Below, piece after piece: positions 8,911-16,718 of a stretch of 47,748 bases of DNA; position 1 is the stretch's first letter; each line of letters opens with the position of its first letter. The position numbers and the translations under genes were made by a program. The notes beneath the pieces are model-generated. The model did no database searches, was not told the origin of the DNA, and was given only the letters and a program-made list of their open reading frames with translations. The stretch is from NCBI GenBank assembly GCA_002897995.1, contig BDTT01000129.1, positions 1 to 47,748 on the forward strand, read 5' to 3'. Source of the stretch: a bacterium BMS3Bbin10. Lineage in GTDB: Bacteria > Pseudomonadota > Alphaproteobacteria > Rhizobiales > Methyloligellaceae.

Positions 8911-9060
8911 AACGGTTTGAACGGCGCACACGGCTTTCGAATGCAGCGCCGGAAATGAGTTTCATTGGGGGGGCGAGCCCGAACCCCGGCTGTCAAAGAC
9001 AGGGTCCAGGCTCGTTTTATGCAGGGAATCGGTCCGGTATTACCGGACCGATTTCTTTTT
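8911..9060 (+). ncRNA. candidate small RNA with several stem-loops and an intrinsic terminator
   Basis: The 545-bp gap between the aminotransferase and the SDR holds no convincing protein gene. From about 8911 the sequence can fold into consecutive hairpins: CGGCGC/GCGCCG (8922-8927 with 8946-8951), AATGA/TCATT (8954-8958 with 8962-8966), and CGAGCC/GGCTCG (8974-8979 with 9009-9014) enclosing CTGTC-AAA-GACAG (8990-9002). It then ends in a perfect terminator at 9027-9060. I do not recognise a named family. It could be the 3' UTR of the aminotransferase mRNA, but the 300-bp distance and the candidate promoter favour a separate transcript. Confidence 0.45.
9027..9060 (+). terminator. Rho-independent terminator
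   Basis: Perfect stem AATCGGTCCGG (9027-9037) pairs with CCGGACCGATT (9043-9053), with a 5-nt loop, followed by TCTTTTT. It would end the candidate sRNA or aminotransferase read-through. Confidence 0.85.
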
Positions 9061-9138
9061 GTGCAACCGGAAAAGAACCACCGTTTCCGGGAGTAAAACC
9101 CGCCGGGTTCCGCTGGCCTTCCGTCAAGACCCGATTCC

Positions 9139-9918
9139 TTAAAAAGTCCCGTGAAAAGCGCCGCCGTCGATCAGCAGGTTCTGCCCCGTGATGTAGCCGG
9201 CATGGGCGCTGCACAGGAAGGCGCAGGCCTTACCGAACTCATCGGGGTCGCCGAAGCGCCCGCTCGGGATCTCGGCCATGCGCCGCGCGGCAATCTCATC
9301 GATGGCGATGCCTTGGGCATCCGCCGCGCCTTTCAGGCCCGACCTCAGCCGGTCGGTGTCGAAGGCGCCGGGCAGAATATTATTGATCGTCACATTGCTG
9401 GCGGCGACCTGCCTTGCAACGCCGGAGAGAAACGCCGTCAGCCCGGCGCGGGCGCCGGAGGAAAGGTCGAGGCCCGTGAGCGGGCGTTTCACCGATGCGG
9501 AAGTGATGTTGACGATGCGCCCGAACTTACGTTTGACCATCGGGTCGATGACCGCCTGGATGAGTTCAATCGGCGTGACCATGTTCATGATAACGCCATC
9601 GACCATCGCCGCGCGATCAAGCTCGCGAAAGTCCTTGCGCGGAGGCCCGCCATTATTGTTCACAAGAATGTCCGGTTCGGGCGCGGCCGACAGCAGCGCT
9701 TTCTGCCCCTGAGGCGTCGAGATATCCGCAACCACGGGAATGATCTCGGCGCCGGTGTCTTCGGCGATTTCCTGCGCGGTCGCCTGGAGAGCCGCTTCGT
9801 TGCGGCCATTGACGACGACCCTCGCGCCCGCTTGCGCCAGCGCATGGGCGCAGGCCTTTCCTAGCCCCCGGCTCGAGGCGCACACAATGGCCGTGCGTCC
9901 GGCTATTCCTAGATCCAT
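9139..9918 (-). CDS. SDR-family oxidoreductase with altered catalytic residues
   Basis: Classical-length (259 aa) Rossmann-fold protein. The cofactor motif ASSRGLGKA is at about residues 15-23 and NNNGGPP replaces the usual NNAG. The active-site region reads NITSASVKRPLTGLDLSSGARAGL: the Ser is present, but the canonical Tyr-x3-Lys is replaced by Leu-x3-Arg (LSSGARAGL aligns with YSASKAAL). The C-terminal GQNLLIDGG is normal. FabG-like by similarity, but lacking the Tyr and Lys acid/base pair, so reductase activity should not be assumed. ATG 9918 sits behind a GGGGGGAA purine stretch. The minus-strand sRNA terminator lies upstream. Confidence 0.85.
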   Translation of the reverse strand: MDLGIAGRTAIVCASSRGLGKACAHALAQAGARVVVNGRNEAALQATAQEIAEDTGAEIIPVVADISTPQGQKALLSAAPEPDILVNNNGGPPRKDFRELDRAAMVDGVIMNMVTPIELIQAVIDPMVKRKFGRIVNITSASVKRPLTGLDLSSGARAGLTAFLSGVARQVAASNVTINNILPGAFDTDRLRSGLKGAADAQGIAIDEIAARRMAEIPSGRFGDPDEFGKACAFLCSAHAGYITGQNLLIDGGAFHGTF

Positions 9919-10038
9919 CGGGTGTTCCCCCCTGATTTTGCGTGTTTGTACGCGTATTCGCTCCAAGCCTACAGCCACGGCGCCAGGTGTCCACCGGCAA
10001 GGTAGGCTTATTGGCCATGGCACACAGGCGCCGCAGGC

Positions 10039-10068
10039 AAAAAAAAGACCCGGCAAAATCCGGGTCTT
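10039..10068 (-). terminator. Rho-independent terminator (minus strand)
   Basis: On the minus strand, AAGACCCGG pairs with CCGGGTCTT around a 6-nt loop (10045-10068), followed by a run of U from the A-tract at 10039-10044. On the plus strand there is no T-tract, so direction is clear. No protein gene precedes it on this strand, only the sRNA candidate. Confidence 0.85.
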
Positions 10069-10131
10069 CTAGAAATATCAAGCGCCTGCGTGGGGGGGGA
10101 GGGAGGCGCTTGAAGGGAACTCTTCGGTCCT
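10039..10131 (-). ncRNA. candidate RpoH-dependent small RNA with a C-rich (anti-Shine-Dalgarno-like) loop
   Basis: About 93 nt on the minus strand, between the divergently transcribed SDR and threonine dehydratase-like genes. It has a 9-bp stem CAAGCGCCT/AGGCGCTTG (10079-10087 with 10104-10112) displaying a 16-nt pyrimidine loop, CCCUCCCCCCCCACGC in RNA sense, then a strong terminator. Alphaproteobacterial sRNAs with CUCC-rich loops are known (the CcsR 'cuckoo' RNAs of Rhodobacter, which are RpoH-controlled, and the alpha-r14 family). The match here is by architecture and promoter, not by sequence alignment. No ORF of note lies inside. Confidence 0.55.
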
Positions 10132-10136
10132 CCTTG

Positions 10137-10164
10137 ATTTGGGGTTGCGAATTATGTTTTCAAG
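10137..10164 (-). promoter_or_regulatory. candidate sigma-32 (RpoH) promoter
   Basis: Minus strand: CTTGAAA (10158-10164), 13-bp spacer, CCCCAAAT (10137-10144). This matches the sigma-32 pattern CTTGAAA-N11..16-CCCCATNT at all but one informative position. Predicted start near 10131 leads directly into the hairpin-plus-terminator RNA. Confidence 0.6.
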
Positions 10165-10205
10165 GGCGCGAAGAAATTTTTCTCGAATAATTGCATGGGT
10201 GGCCG

Positions 10206-11180
10206 ATGAGACTGCCGACTTTCGATGACGTAGCCGCTGCTTCTGAACGGCTGACGGGGGTGGCGGTGCACACTCCGCTGATTGAATCATCGGCGCTCAA
10301 TGCGCGGGTGGGCGCACGCATACTCATCAAGCCGGAAAACCTGCAGCGCATGGGCGCATTCAAGTTTCGCGGCGCCTATAACGCGATTTCCAGACTTGAC
10401 CGGGAGAAATGGCCGGGCGGCGTGGCGACCTGCTCCTCGGGCAATCATGCCGGCGGGGTGGCCGAGGCGGCGCGGCTTTGCGGTATCGCCGCCACAATAG
10501 TCATGCCCGAAGATGCGCCTGAGAACAAACTTGCGCGTACCCGTGCGGCGGGGGCGGAAATCATCACCTATGACCGCCAGAAAGAAGACCGGGAGGCGAT
10601 CGCGGCGGAAATTTCGAAGGATCGCGGCGCCTGTTACATCTCGCCCTACGACCATCCCGATATCATTGCCGGGCAGGGGACTGCCGGGCTGGAGCTGATG
10701 CGCCAGGCCAGGGCGCTGGGCGCGCAGCCCGATTGCCTGATTGCGCCGTGCGGCGGCGGCGGGTTGATCGCCGGGCTGGCGCTGGCGGTCAGGCATCTGA
10801 GCCCCGGCATCGAGGTCTATGCGGTGGAGCCCGAAGGGTTCGATGACCATGCACGCTCGCTGGCCTCGGGGCGGCGGGAGAAGAATGCCGCGCTGTCCGG
10901 ATCGATTTGCGATGCGCTTCTGGCGCCCATGCCCGGCGAGCTGACTTTCCAGATCAACGCCAAGGCACTGTCCGGCGCATTGAGTGTGAGCGACGACGAA
11001 GCCCGCGACGCGATCCGGTTTGCCTTCAACGAGTTAAAACTCGTGCTGGAACCGGGCGGCGCGGTCGCGCTTGCAGCATTGCTGAACGGGCGCATGGCGA
11101 CGAAAGACCGGACAATCGCCTTGATCCTCTCGGGCGGAAATATCGACGGCGATCAGTTTGCGGGAATTCTTGCCGCCTGA
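10206..11180 (+). CDS. threonine dehydratase / serine racemase-like PLP enzyme
   Basis: Fold-type II PLP enzyme; family members deaminate threonine or serine, or racemise serine, in the cytoplasm. The 324-aa product has the Schiff-base Lys52 in FKFRGAYN, the substrate loop SSGNHAGG, the phosphate-binding glycine loop CGGGGL (182-187), and C-terminal LSGGNID. It lacks the C-terminal ACT regulatory domain of biosynthetic IlvA, so it is the short catabolic/racemase type. ATG 10206 is preferred over TTG 10191. The gene is divergent from the sRNA promoter. Confidence 0.87.
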   Translation: MRLPTFDDVAAASERLTGVAVHTPLIESSALNARVGARILIKPENLQRMGAFKFRGAYNAISRLDREKWPGGVATCSSGNHAGGVAEAARLCGIAATIVMPEDAPENKLARTRAAGAEIITYDRQKEDREAIAAEISKDRGACYISPYDHPDIIAGQGTAGLELMRQARALGAQPDCLIAPCGGGGLIAGLALAVRHLSPGIEVYAVEPEGFDDHARSLASGRREKNAALSGSICDALLAPMPGELTFQINAKALSGALSVSDDEARDAIRFAFNELKLVLEPGGAVALAALLNGRMATKDRTIALILSGGNIDGDQFAGILAA

Positions 11181-11189
11181 AACGGAACG

Positions 11190-11217
11190 GGCCCTAACTG
11201 AAAAGGGCCTGTTTTTT
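11190..11217 (+). terminator. Rho-independent terminator overlapping the cheZ 3' end
   Basis: GGCCCT (11190-11195) pairs with AGGGCC (11204-11209), followed by T6. It lies 9 bp after the dehydratase stop, and its right arm and T-tract are the last codons of the convergent cheZ gene. Confidence 0.65.
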
Positions 11218-12123
11218 CGTCTCGTCCAGCTCGTCAATGTCCAGAGCCGCGGGCGTCGAGAAGGCGCGGGCTTCGACTTCTCCGGCCAAAGCAGGGGTTT
11301 GCGCGGAGGCGGCTGCTGTTTCGCCCCGTGCCTGCGGGGCAGCCGGCGCGACAGCCCCGTTTCCATCAATATCCGCCTGGGTTCTGATTTCGCTTTCGAT
11401 GACCTCACCTTCGATCTGGTCAAAGTCGATCACCCGATCGACCTGCGCCTGATCGATGCCTTCGCCCTTGCGCGCGGGGCCGTTCAGGAGATGGGCATCC
11501 GCCCGGTTCTCTTCGGCGCTCCGGTCGCGCGCGTCGAGATCGTCAAGGCCCCATATATCGATCATGGCCAGGACGCGATTTTCGAGGAACCGCAAGGTCT
11601 GCACGACTTTGCTCGTGCGCTGGCCCGTCAAATCCTGAAATGAACAGGCGGTATAAATGTCGGTGGCGAGTGCATCGAGCCGGTCGCTGGCCTCCTCGGA
11701 GCCGCCATTTTCACGCATCAGCCATGCTGTTTCCTGGACCTCCTCCGCTGCTGTGAGAATTTCGGAGGTCGCCTTTTCCGTTGCCTCGATAATGGCATCC
11801 AGCTCTTCGGTCGCGGTATTGAACTTGCTGTCATCCACGTCCTTGGGGTGCATTGCCGCTATTTCGCTGCGGGTTTTCGAGATGGCTTCCGCCATCTCCA
11901 TCAGATCGCGGCGCAAATGAGAACTTTGCGCGCCTTTACGCGGTTGCATCACCGTGGTCTCGAGCTTAGTGATGGCCTCCAGCAGCATGCGGGTGTCCGC
12001 ACTGCGATTCTGACGGGCAAACTCGGATAAGAACCAGCGTCCGCGCGCGCTTCGCAGCAAAGCGGCTTCGATAGCCTCATAGTCGGCTATGCGTATCGGG
12101 CTTGGGGCTTTGGAACTGCTCAT
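11194..12123 (-). CDS. cheZ: CheZ-family protein phosphatase
   Basis: Dephosphorylates CheY-P or a related response regulator; cytoplasmic. The 309-aa product has the diagnostic ACSFQDLTGQRTSKVV helix with Asp164 and Gln168, matching the catalytic Asp/Gln of E. coli CheZ (143/147). Long amphipathic helices flank the motif (residues about 45-140 and 175-195), and the C-terminal tail is Ala/Glu-rich and low-complexity. The usual CheZ C-terminal CheY-binding helix is not obvious, though the last residues (DIDELDETKKQALFS) may serve that role. It stands alone, away from a che operon, but in the same window as the flagellar cluster. Confidence 0.78.
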   Translation of the reverse strand: MSSSKAPSPIRIADYEAIEAALLRSARGRWFLSEFARQNRSADTRMLLEAITKLETTVMQPRKGAQSSHLRRDLMEMAEAISKTRSEIAAMHPKDVDDSKFNTATEELDAIIEATEKATSEILTAAEEVQETAWLMRENGGSEEASDRLDALATDIYTACSFQDLTGQRTSKVVQTLRFLENRVLAMIDIWGLDDLDARDRSAEENRADAHLLNGPARKGEGIDQAQVDRVIDFDQIEGEVIESEIRTQADIDGNGAVAPAAPQARGETAAASAQTPALAGEVEARAFSTPAALDIDELDETKKQALFS

Positions 12124-12389
12124 GGAATTGATCCACCGTGGCCATTGAAGGGCGCCACTGCTGCAAGCATTGTATGCGATTCGTGGCCATATCCATTATT
12201 CTGAGACGAAGATGTTATGGAATCGTGTAGGCGCCGTTCCCGGGACTGCTTTGCGGCATCCGTTGCAGTTGCGTTGGTTTTGCCCCCGAAGGCGTTGGAA
12301 AGGCTTGAAAACCATGAGGTTTCCTGCCCCTTTTATGTCTGCTCGGCGGCAAACGATATTCGCATGGCGTTCATGAGTCCCGAGCGCAA

Positions 12390-13610
12390 ATGAATCCTGT
12401 CGGGAAGAAACAGGCGCAAGAACGGGTCGGCCGGGGGTTCGCCGCGCGACTGTCGCTGTTCTACGGCGCGATCTTCCTGCTGATCGGCTTTCATCTGCCC
12501 TATTTTCCAGTCTGGCTGGAGTGGCGCGGGCTTTCGCCCGCTGAAATTGGCATTGTTCTGTCGGCGCCGCTGGCCGTCCGGGTATTCTTCACGCCTGTCA
12601 TATCGTTTGCGGCCGACCGGTCCGGCGACCGGCGCGGGGTGCTGATCGTGCTGGCCTGGGGTGCGTTTTGCGCCCTGTGGCTGTTTACGCTTGCGGACGG
12701 TTTTCTGGCCATTCTCGCCATCGCCATTCTTGCCGCGTTGTTCTGGACCAGCATCATGCCGGTGACTGAAGCGATCGCCATGGAGGGCGTGCGCCGGTCA
12801 GGCCATGACTATGGCCGGATGCGGCTCTGGGGATCGCTGACCTTCATAGCCGCCAGTTTCGCCGGCGGCATCGCCCTTCAGGCCTGGGGCGCGCCGGCCG
12901 CGCTCTGGCTGATGATTGCGGCGACCGGCAGTATTGCCGTTGCCGCGCATCTGTTGCCGCTGCCGGTTGGAAAGGGGCGTCTCAGGGAGGCGACGGCATT
13001 GCCGCAAATCCGCGTGAAAGATGCCGTTTCGCTGGTGCGCTCGCCGCTGTTTCTGCTGTTTCTCGCCGCCGCCGGCCTGGCTCAGGCCGCGCATGCGGTC
13101 TATTACGTATTCGGGACCATCCATTGGCAGGCCCTGGGTATACCCCCGGGCGTCATCGGTTCGCTGTGGGCCGTTGGCGTGATCGCCGAAATTCTTCTGT
13201 TCATGTTTTCCGGCCGGGTCGTGGCCGCGCTTGGCACGGTGAACCTGATCGCCCTGGCCGGGTTCGCGGGCATTGTCCGCTGGACCGTTACCGCCTTCTC
13301 GCCGCCGCTTATTGTCCTGTTTCCGGTCCAGATACTGCACGCGCTCACCTTTGGGGCCGCGCATCTGGGCGCGGTTCATTTTATCTCGCAGGCCATCCCT
13401 GAAAAAGCGTCGGGAACCGCGCAGGGGCTTTATGCCGCCTGCGCGGTGGGAGGCGCCATGGGTGCGGCCATTTTGGCGTCCGGGCCGCTTTACGAGGCGC
13501 TTGGCGGATACGCCTATCTCGCCATGGCCGCCCTATCGCTGGTTTCGCTTGTCTGTACCGGTTTGCTTGCCCGGCGATGGCAGGGGCGGAAATTGATCGT
13601 CGAACGATAG
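12390..13610 (+). CDS. MFS transporter, 3-phenylpropionate permease-like
   Basis: Inner-membrane secondary transporter with about 12 TM helices (406 aa). The segments FHLPYFPVWLEWRGLSPAEIG and RMRLWGSLTFIAASFAGG, and the family's spacing, resemble the MFS_1-like/HcaT (PPP) group of aromatic-acid or nucleoside-type permeases. ATG 12390 gives a short hydrophilic N-terminal arm before TM1. The 266-bp gap upstream has no gene I can support. Substrate unknown; no catabolic genes adjoin it. Confidence 0.82.
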   Translation: MNPVGKKQAQERVGRGFAARLSLFYGAIFLLIGFHLPYFPVWLEWRGLSPAEIGIVLSAPLAVRVFFTPVISFAADRSGDRRGVLIVLAWGAFCALWLFTLADGFLAILAIAILAALFWTSIMPVTEAIAMEGVRRSGHDYGRMRLWGSLTFIAASFAGGIALQAWGAPAALWLMIAATGSIAVAAHLLPLPVGKGRLREATALPQIRVKDAVSLVRSPLFLLFLAAAGLAQAAHAVYYVFGTIHWQALGIPPGVIGSLWAVGVIAEILLFMFSGRVVAALGTVNLIALAGFAGIVRWTVTAFSPPLIVLFPVQILHALTFGAAHLGAVHFISQAIPEKASGTAQGLYAACAVGGAMGAAILASGPLYEALGGYAYLAMAALSLVSLVCTGLLARRWQGRKLIVER

Positions 13611-13704
13611 GGCCATGCCTTCCATTTGCTGTGAATATCGGGCAAAAAGCGGGGCGGGCGGCGAGTGAACCCAATGGACCCCCTGGAGACACGGGCGCGA
13701 GTGA

Positions 13705-14883
13705 ATGCTGAAACGGGATCAGGGCGTTATATTGCCGACCAGTGTCGCGGCGCCTGGTTACAAGGTGGAGTTGCGCGGCACGGCGTTTTGTCTGGTCGCG
13801 ACGGGTTCCTGGACCGTGCGTGAGGCAATGGCGCTCGATTCCGGACTCAGGCGTTTGCGGGTGCCTATTCCGCCAACGCCGGATTTCACCGGCCAGGTGG
13901 ATATCTCAGGGATAGAGCAACTGGACACCGCCGGGGCCTGGCTGCTGCAGCGCACCGTCCGGACGTGGGAGAACAAGGGCCTTCACACGAACTTCGCCGG
14001 CGCCACGGAGAGTTTTGAAATTCTGCTCGATGAGGTCCGCCTGCGCAGCGATGAGCAACGCTCGGAAATCGCCAAGCTCAGTCTTCTGGCGTCGCTGACG
14101 CAAGGCTTCGCAAACGCGATTACACCTATCTCGCGCGATGCCCTCCTCATTATTGGATTCCTGGGGCATTTGATGTCCACGCTTATGCGCATGGTGGCGC
14201 AGCCTTGGCGCTTCCGGCCGACATCCTTCATCCACCATCTGGACCATGCGGGTCTTCGGGCCGTTCCCATCATCTCGCTTATCTGTCTGCTGATCGGCGC
14301 GGTGGTCATGCAGCAGGGCATCGTGCAGCTTAAATCCTATGGCGCGGAAGCCTTCGCGGTGAATATGGTGGCCATCCTGTCCCTGCGCGAGGTTGGTATT
14401 CTGCTGACGGCGATCATGGTGGCGGGCCGCTCGGGCTCCGCCTTTACCGCCGAGATTGGCTCCATGAAGATGCGCGAGGAAATCGACGCCATGCGCACGC
14501 TCGGCATCGACCCCATGGAGACGCTTGTGGCGCCGCGCATTCTGGCCCTGGTCGTGGTGCTGCCGTTACTCGCATTCCTGGGCGCCATGATGTGCCTCGT
14601 TGGTGCCGGCGTGATGGCCAGAATCATGCTTGGCATGGATACGGCGGCCTATCTCGATGCCTTGCACAACGCGGTGGATATACGTCATTTCATGGCCGGA
14701 TTGGTCAAGGCGCCATTTGCGGCGCTGATTATCGGTCTGGTCGGATGCCTTGAGGGGATGAAGGTCTCCGGCAGCGCGGAATCGTTAGGGAGCCATGTCA
14801 CGAGCGCCGTGGTGAAAGCGATTTTCCTGGTTATCATTCTGGACGCCCTTTTCGCCATGTTCCTCTCAGTGATAGGGGTCTGA
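13705..14883 (+). CDS. mlaE: MlaE-type ABC permease with N-terminal STAS domain
   Basis: Permease of an MCE-family phospholipid transporter between inner and outer membranes. Residues ~20-105 form an STAS-like domain (VDISGIEQLDTAGAWLL), equivalent to separate MlaB; residues ~125-390 are the MlaE domain with about five TM segments and the conserved AIMVAGRSGSAFTAEIGSMK and EEIDAMRTLGIDP motifs. 392 aa. The STAS fusion is common in alphaproteobacteria. mlaF follows within 3 bp, so this opens an operon with mlaF, mlaD and a lipoprotein gene. Confidence 0.92.
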   Translation: MLKRDQGVILPTSVAAPGYKVELRGTAFCLVATGSWTVREAMALDSGLRRLRVPIPPTPDFTGQVDISGIEQLDTAGAWLLQRTVRTWENKGLHTNFAGATESFEILLDEVRLRSDEQRSEIAKLSLLASLTQGFANAITPISRDALLIIGFLGHLMSTLMRMVAQPWRFRPTSFIHHLDHAGLRAVPIISLICLLIGAVVMQQGIVQLKSYGAEAFAVNMVAILSLREVGILLTAIMVAGRSGSAFTAEIGSMKMREEIDAMRTLGIDPMETLVAPRILALVVVLPLLAFLGAMMCLVGAGVMARIMLGMDTAAYLDALHNAVDIRHFMAGLVKAPFAALIIGLVGCLEGMKVSGSAESLGSHVTSAVVKAIFLVIILDALFAMFLSVIGV

Positions 14884-14886
14884 TCG

Positions 14887-15678
14887 ATGGCCACCGAGGT
14901 TGCGGCATCACCGGAACGCCCGCCGATCATTTCCGTCAAGGGGCTGGCCAAGAAATTCGGCGACCAGCAGATATGGGATGATCTCAACCTCGACGTCTAC
15001 CGGGGGGAGATAGTCGGTATTGTCGGCGGCTCCGGACAGGGCAAATCGGTTCTTTTGCGCGTGATTACCGGGCTGGTTACGCCGGACGCGGGAACCATCT
15101 CCGTGTTCGGGCGCGATGTGCGCGAATTGAGCCGGGAGGAAAAGATAGACATGGAATCGCGCTGGGGGGTGCTGTTTCAGGACGGTGCGCTGTTCTCCTC
15201 GCTGACTGTCCTTCAGAATATCCAGGTGCCGATGCGCGAGCATCTCGATCTGTCGCAATCCATCATGGATGACCTGGCCTATCTCAAGCTGGCGATGGTC
15301 GGGCTTTCCTCCACGGCGGCGCATAAATTTCCATCGGAACTTTCAGGTGGCATGCGCAAGCGCGCCGGGCTGGCGCGCGCGCTGTCGCTTGATCCGGAGA
15401 TTGTTTTTCTGGATGAGCCGACCGCGGGACTTGACCCGATCGGTGCGGCGGCATTCGACCAGCTCATCAGAAAATTGCAGCAGACGCTCGGTCTAACTGT
15501 CTATATGGTGACCCACGATCTCGACAGTATTTTCACCGTTTGTGACCGGGTCGCCGTGCTTGCGGACAAAAAAATAGTGAGAACCGGGGCGCCGGCGGAG
15601 CTTCAGGCGCGCCCCTTGCATCCCTGGATCGAGGAATATTTCTGCGGCGTGCGCGCGCGCGCGGCGCTGGCTCAATGA
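14887..15678 (+). CDS. mlaF: MlaF-type ABC transporter ATPase
   Basis: ATPase driving the MlaE-D lipid transporter; cytoplasmic face of the inner membrane. The 263-aa product has Walker A GGSGQGKS (47-54), Q-loop VLFQDGALFSS, signature LSGGMRKR, Walker B IVFLDEPTAGLDP and the H-loop THD. VLFQDGALFSSLTV is characteristic of MlaF rather than generic importers. Start ATG 14887 is 3 bp after the mlaE stop. Confidence 0.95.
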   Translation: MATEVAASPERPPIISVKGLAKKFGDQQIWDDLNLDVYRGEIVGIVGGSGQGKSVLLRVITGLVTPDAGTISVFGRDVRELSREEKIDMESRWGVLFQDGALFSSLTVLQNIQVPMREHLDLSQSIMDDLAYLKLAMVGLSSTAAHKFPSELSGGMRKRAGLARALSLDPEIVFLDEPTAGLDPIGAAAFDQLIRKLQQTLGLTVYMVTHDLDSIFTVCDRVAVLADKKIVRTGAPAELQARPLHPWIEEYFCGVRARAALAQ

Positions 15679-15704
15679 GTATGGACCCTAAGGACCTGTA
15701 ACCG

Positions 15705-16652
15705 ATGGAAACCAAAGCCAATCATATCGTCATTGGCGCTTTCGTTCTGGCGGTTCTCGCGGCCGGATTCGGGTTTGTCTACTGGATGCAGAACTTTGGC
15801 TCCGGCGGGGGGGCGAAGCGTTTCTATATCGTATTCGAAGGCGGCGTGAGCGGCGTGAGTTCGGCCAGCAATGTGCTGTTCAACGGCATACGCGTTGGCA
15901 AGGTGCAGCGTCTTCAGCTCGACCCAAGGGATTCGCGTCTTGTGCGCGTGCTGGTGAGCGTTGCCGGCGATACGCCCGTGCGGACCAATTCGCGGGCGCG
16001 GATCGAGTCGCAGGGTTTCACCGGCGGGGCGGCCATTCAGTTGAGCCCGGGGACACCCGACACGCCGCTTCTGGTGGCCAGGACAGAGGGTGAAATTCCC
16101 GTCATCAAGGCGGACCGGGCCAGTACCCAGTCGCTGTTCGATGCGGCGCCTGAGGTTATGGGCAACGCCAACGCGCTGCTGGTGCGTCTCAACGATGTGA
16201 TTGCCGACAATCAGAATTCCATCCGGAATACCATCACCAATGTCGAATCATTCACCGGCATGCTCAACGAGCGCAAAGACGATATCGATGGCATTATCAA
16301 GGATGCGAAGGCTTTGTCGGAGCAAATCAAGCGCGTGGCGGATAAAATTGAAACTTCGGTGGATAATTTTTCAAAATATATGACCGATGACGGTCAATCC
16401 TTTCTTGCTCAAGCCCAGGAAGCGGCGCAGGCCTTCCGGGATTTGGCGCAAAAGCTGGATAAATCCATAGGCGACAGCGCCGATGGAATGGCCCGTTTCG
16501 CAAAGGATGGCCTCAAGGAATTTGAACTTTTCATGCGTGACGGAAGACGCGCGGCACGCACTTTGGACCGCGTCCTGGAGCAAATTGAAAGAAATCCCCA
16601 GAGTTTTTTGTTTGGAGGCTCGGGCGTTCCGGAATATACTCCAGGTCAGTAG
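15705..16652 (+). CDS. mlaD: MlaD/MCE-domain lipid-transport protein
   Basis: Membrane-anchored periplasmic substrate-binding protein; MCE domains form hexameric rings that carry phospholipids. The 315-aa product has one N-terminal TM helix (~8-29), an MCE domain (~38-115; FEGGVSGVSSASNVLFNGIR, then TGGAAIQL), and a long helical/coiled-coil region to ~290. It is longer than E. coli MlaD (183 aa), as usual in alphaproteobacteria. Third gene of the Mla operon. Confidence 0.93.
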   Translation: METKANHIVIGAFVLAVLAAGFGFVYWMQNFGSGGGAKRFYIVFEGGVSGVSSASNVLFNGIRVGKVQRLQLDPRDSRLVRVLVSVAGDTPVRTNSRARIESQGFTGGAAIQLSPGTPDTPLLVARTEGEIPVIKADRASTQSLFDAAPEVMGNANALLVRLNDVIADNQNSIRNTITNVESFTGMLNERKDDIDGIIKDAKALSEQIKRVADKIETSVDNFSKYMTDDGQSFLAQAQEAAQAFRDLAQKLDKSIGDSADGMARFAKDGLKEFELFMRDGRRAARTLDRVLEQIERNPQSFLFGGSGVPEYTPGQ

Positions 16653-16718
16653 GGGGCTGCTGGTCTTAATATCGAGGCCGGGTGTGTGTTCAATACCGAC
16701 GGGGGAACACGTCGTTTC

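Noticed and set aside
8817-9191. Open frame of 124 codons between the aminotransferase and the SDR
   Set aside because: It runs through a perfect intrinsic terminator and several hairpins, overlaps the SDR 3' end, and its product has no family-like composition.
12170-12376. 68-codon frame before the MFS transporter
   Set aside because: No ribosome site, no recognisable feature, composition unlike real genes here.
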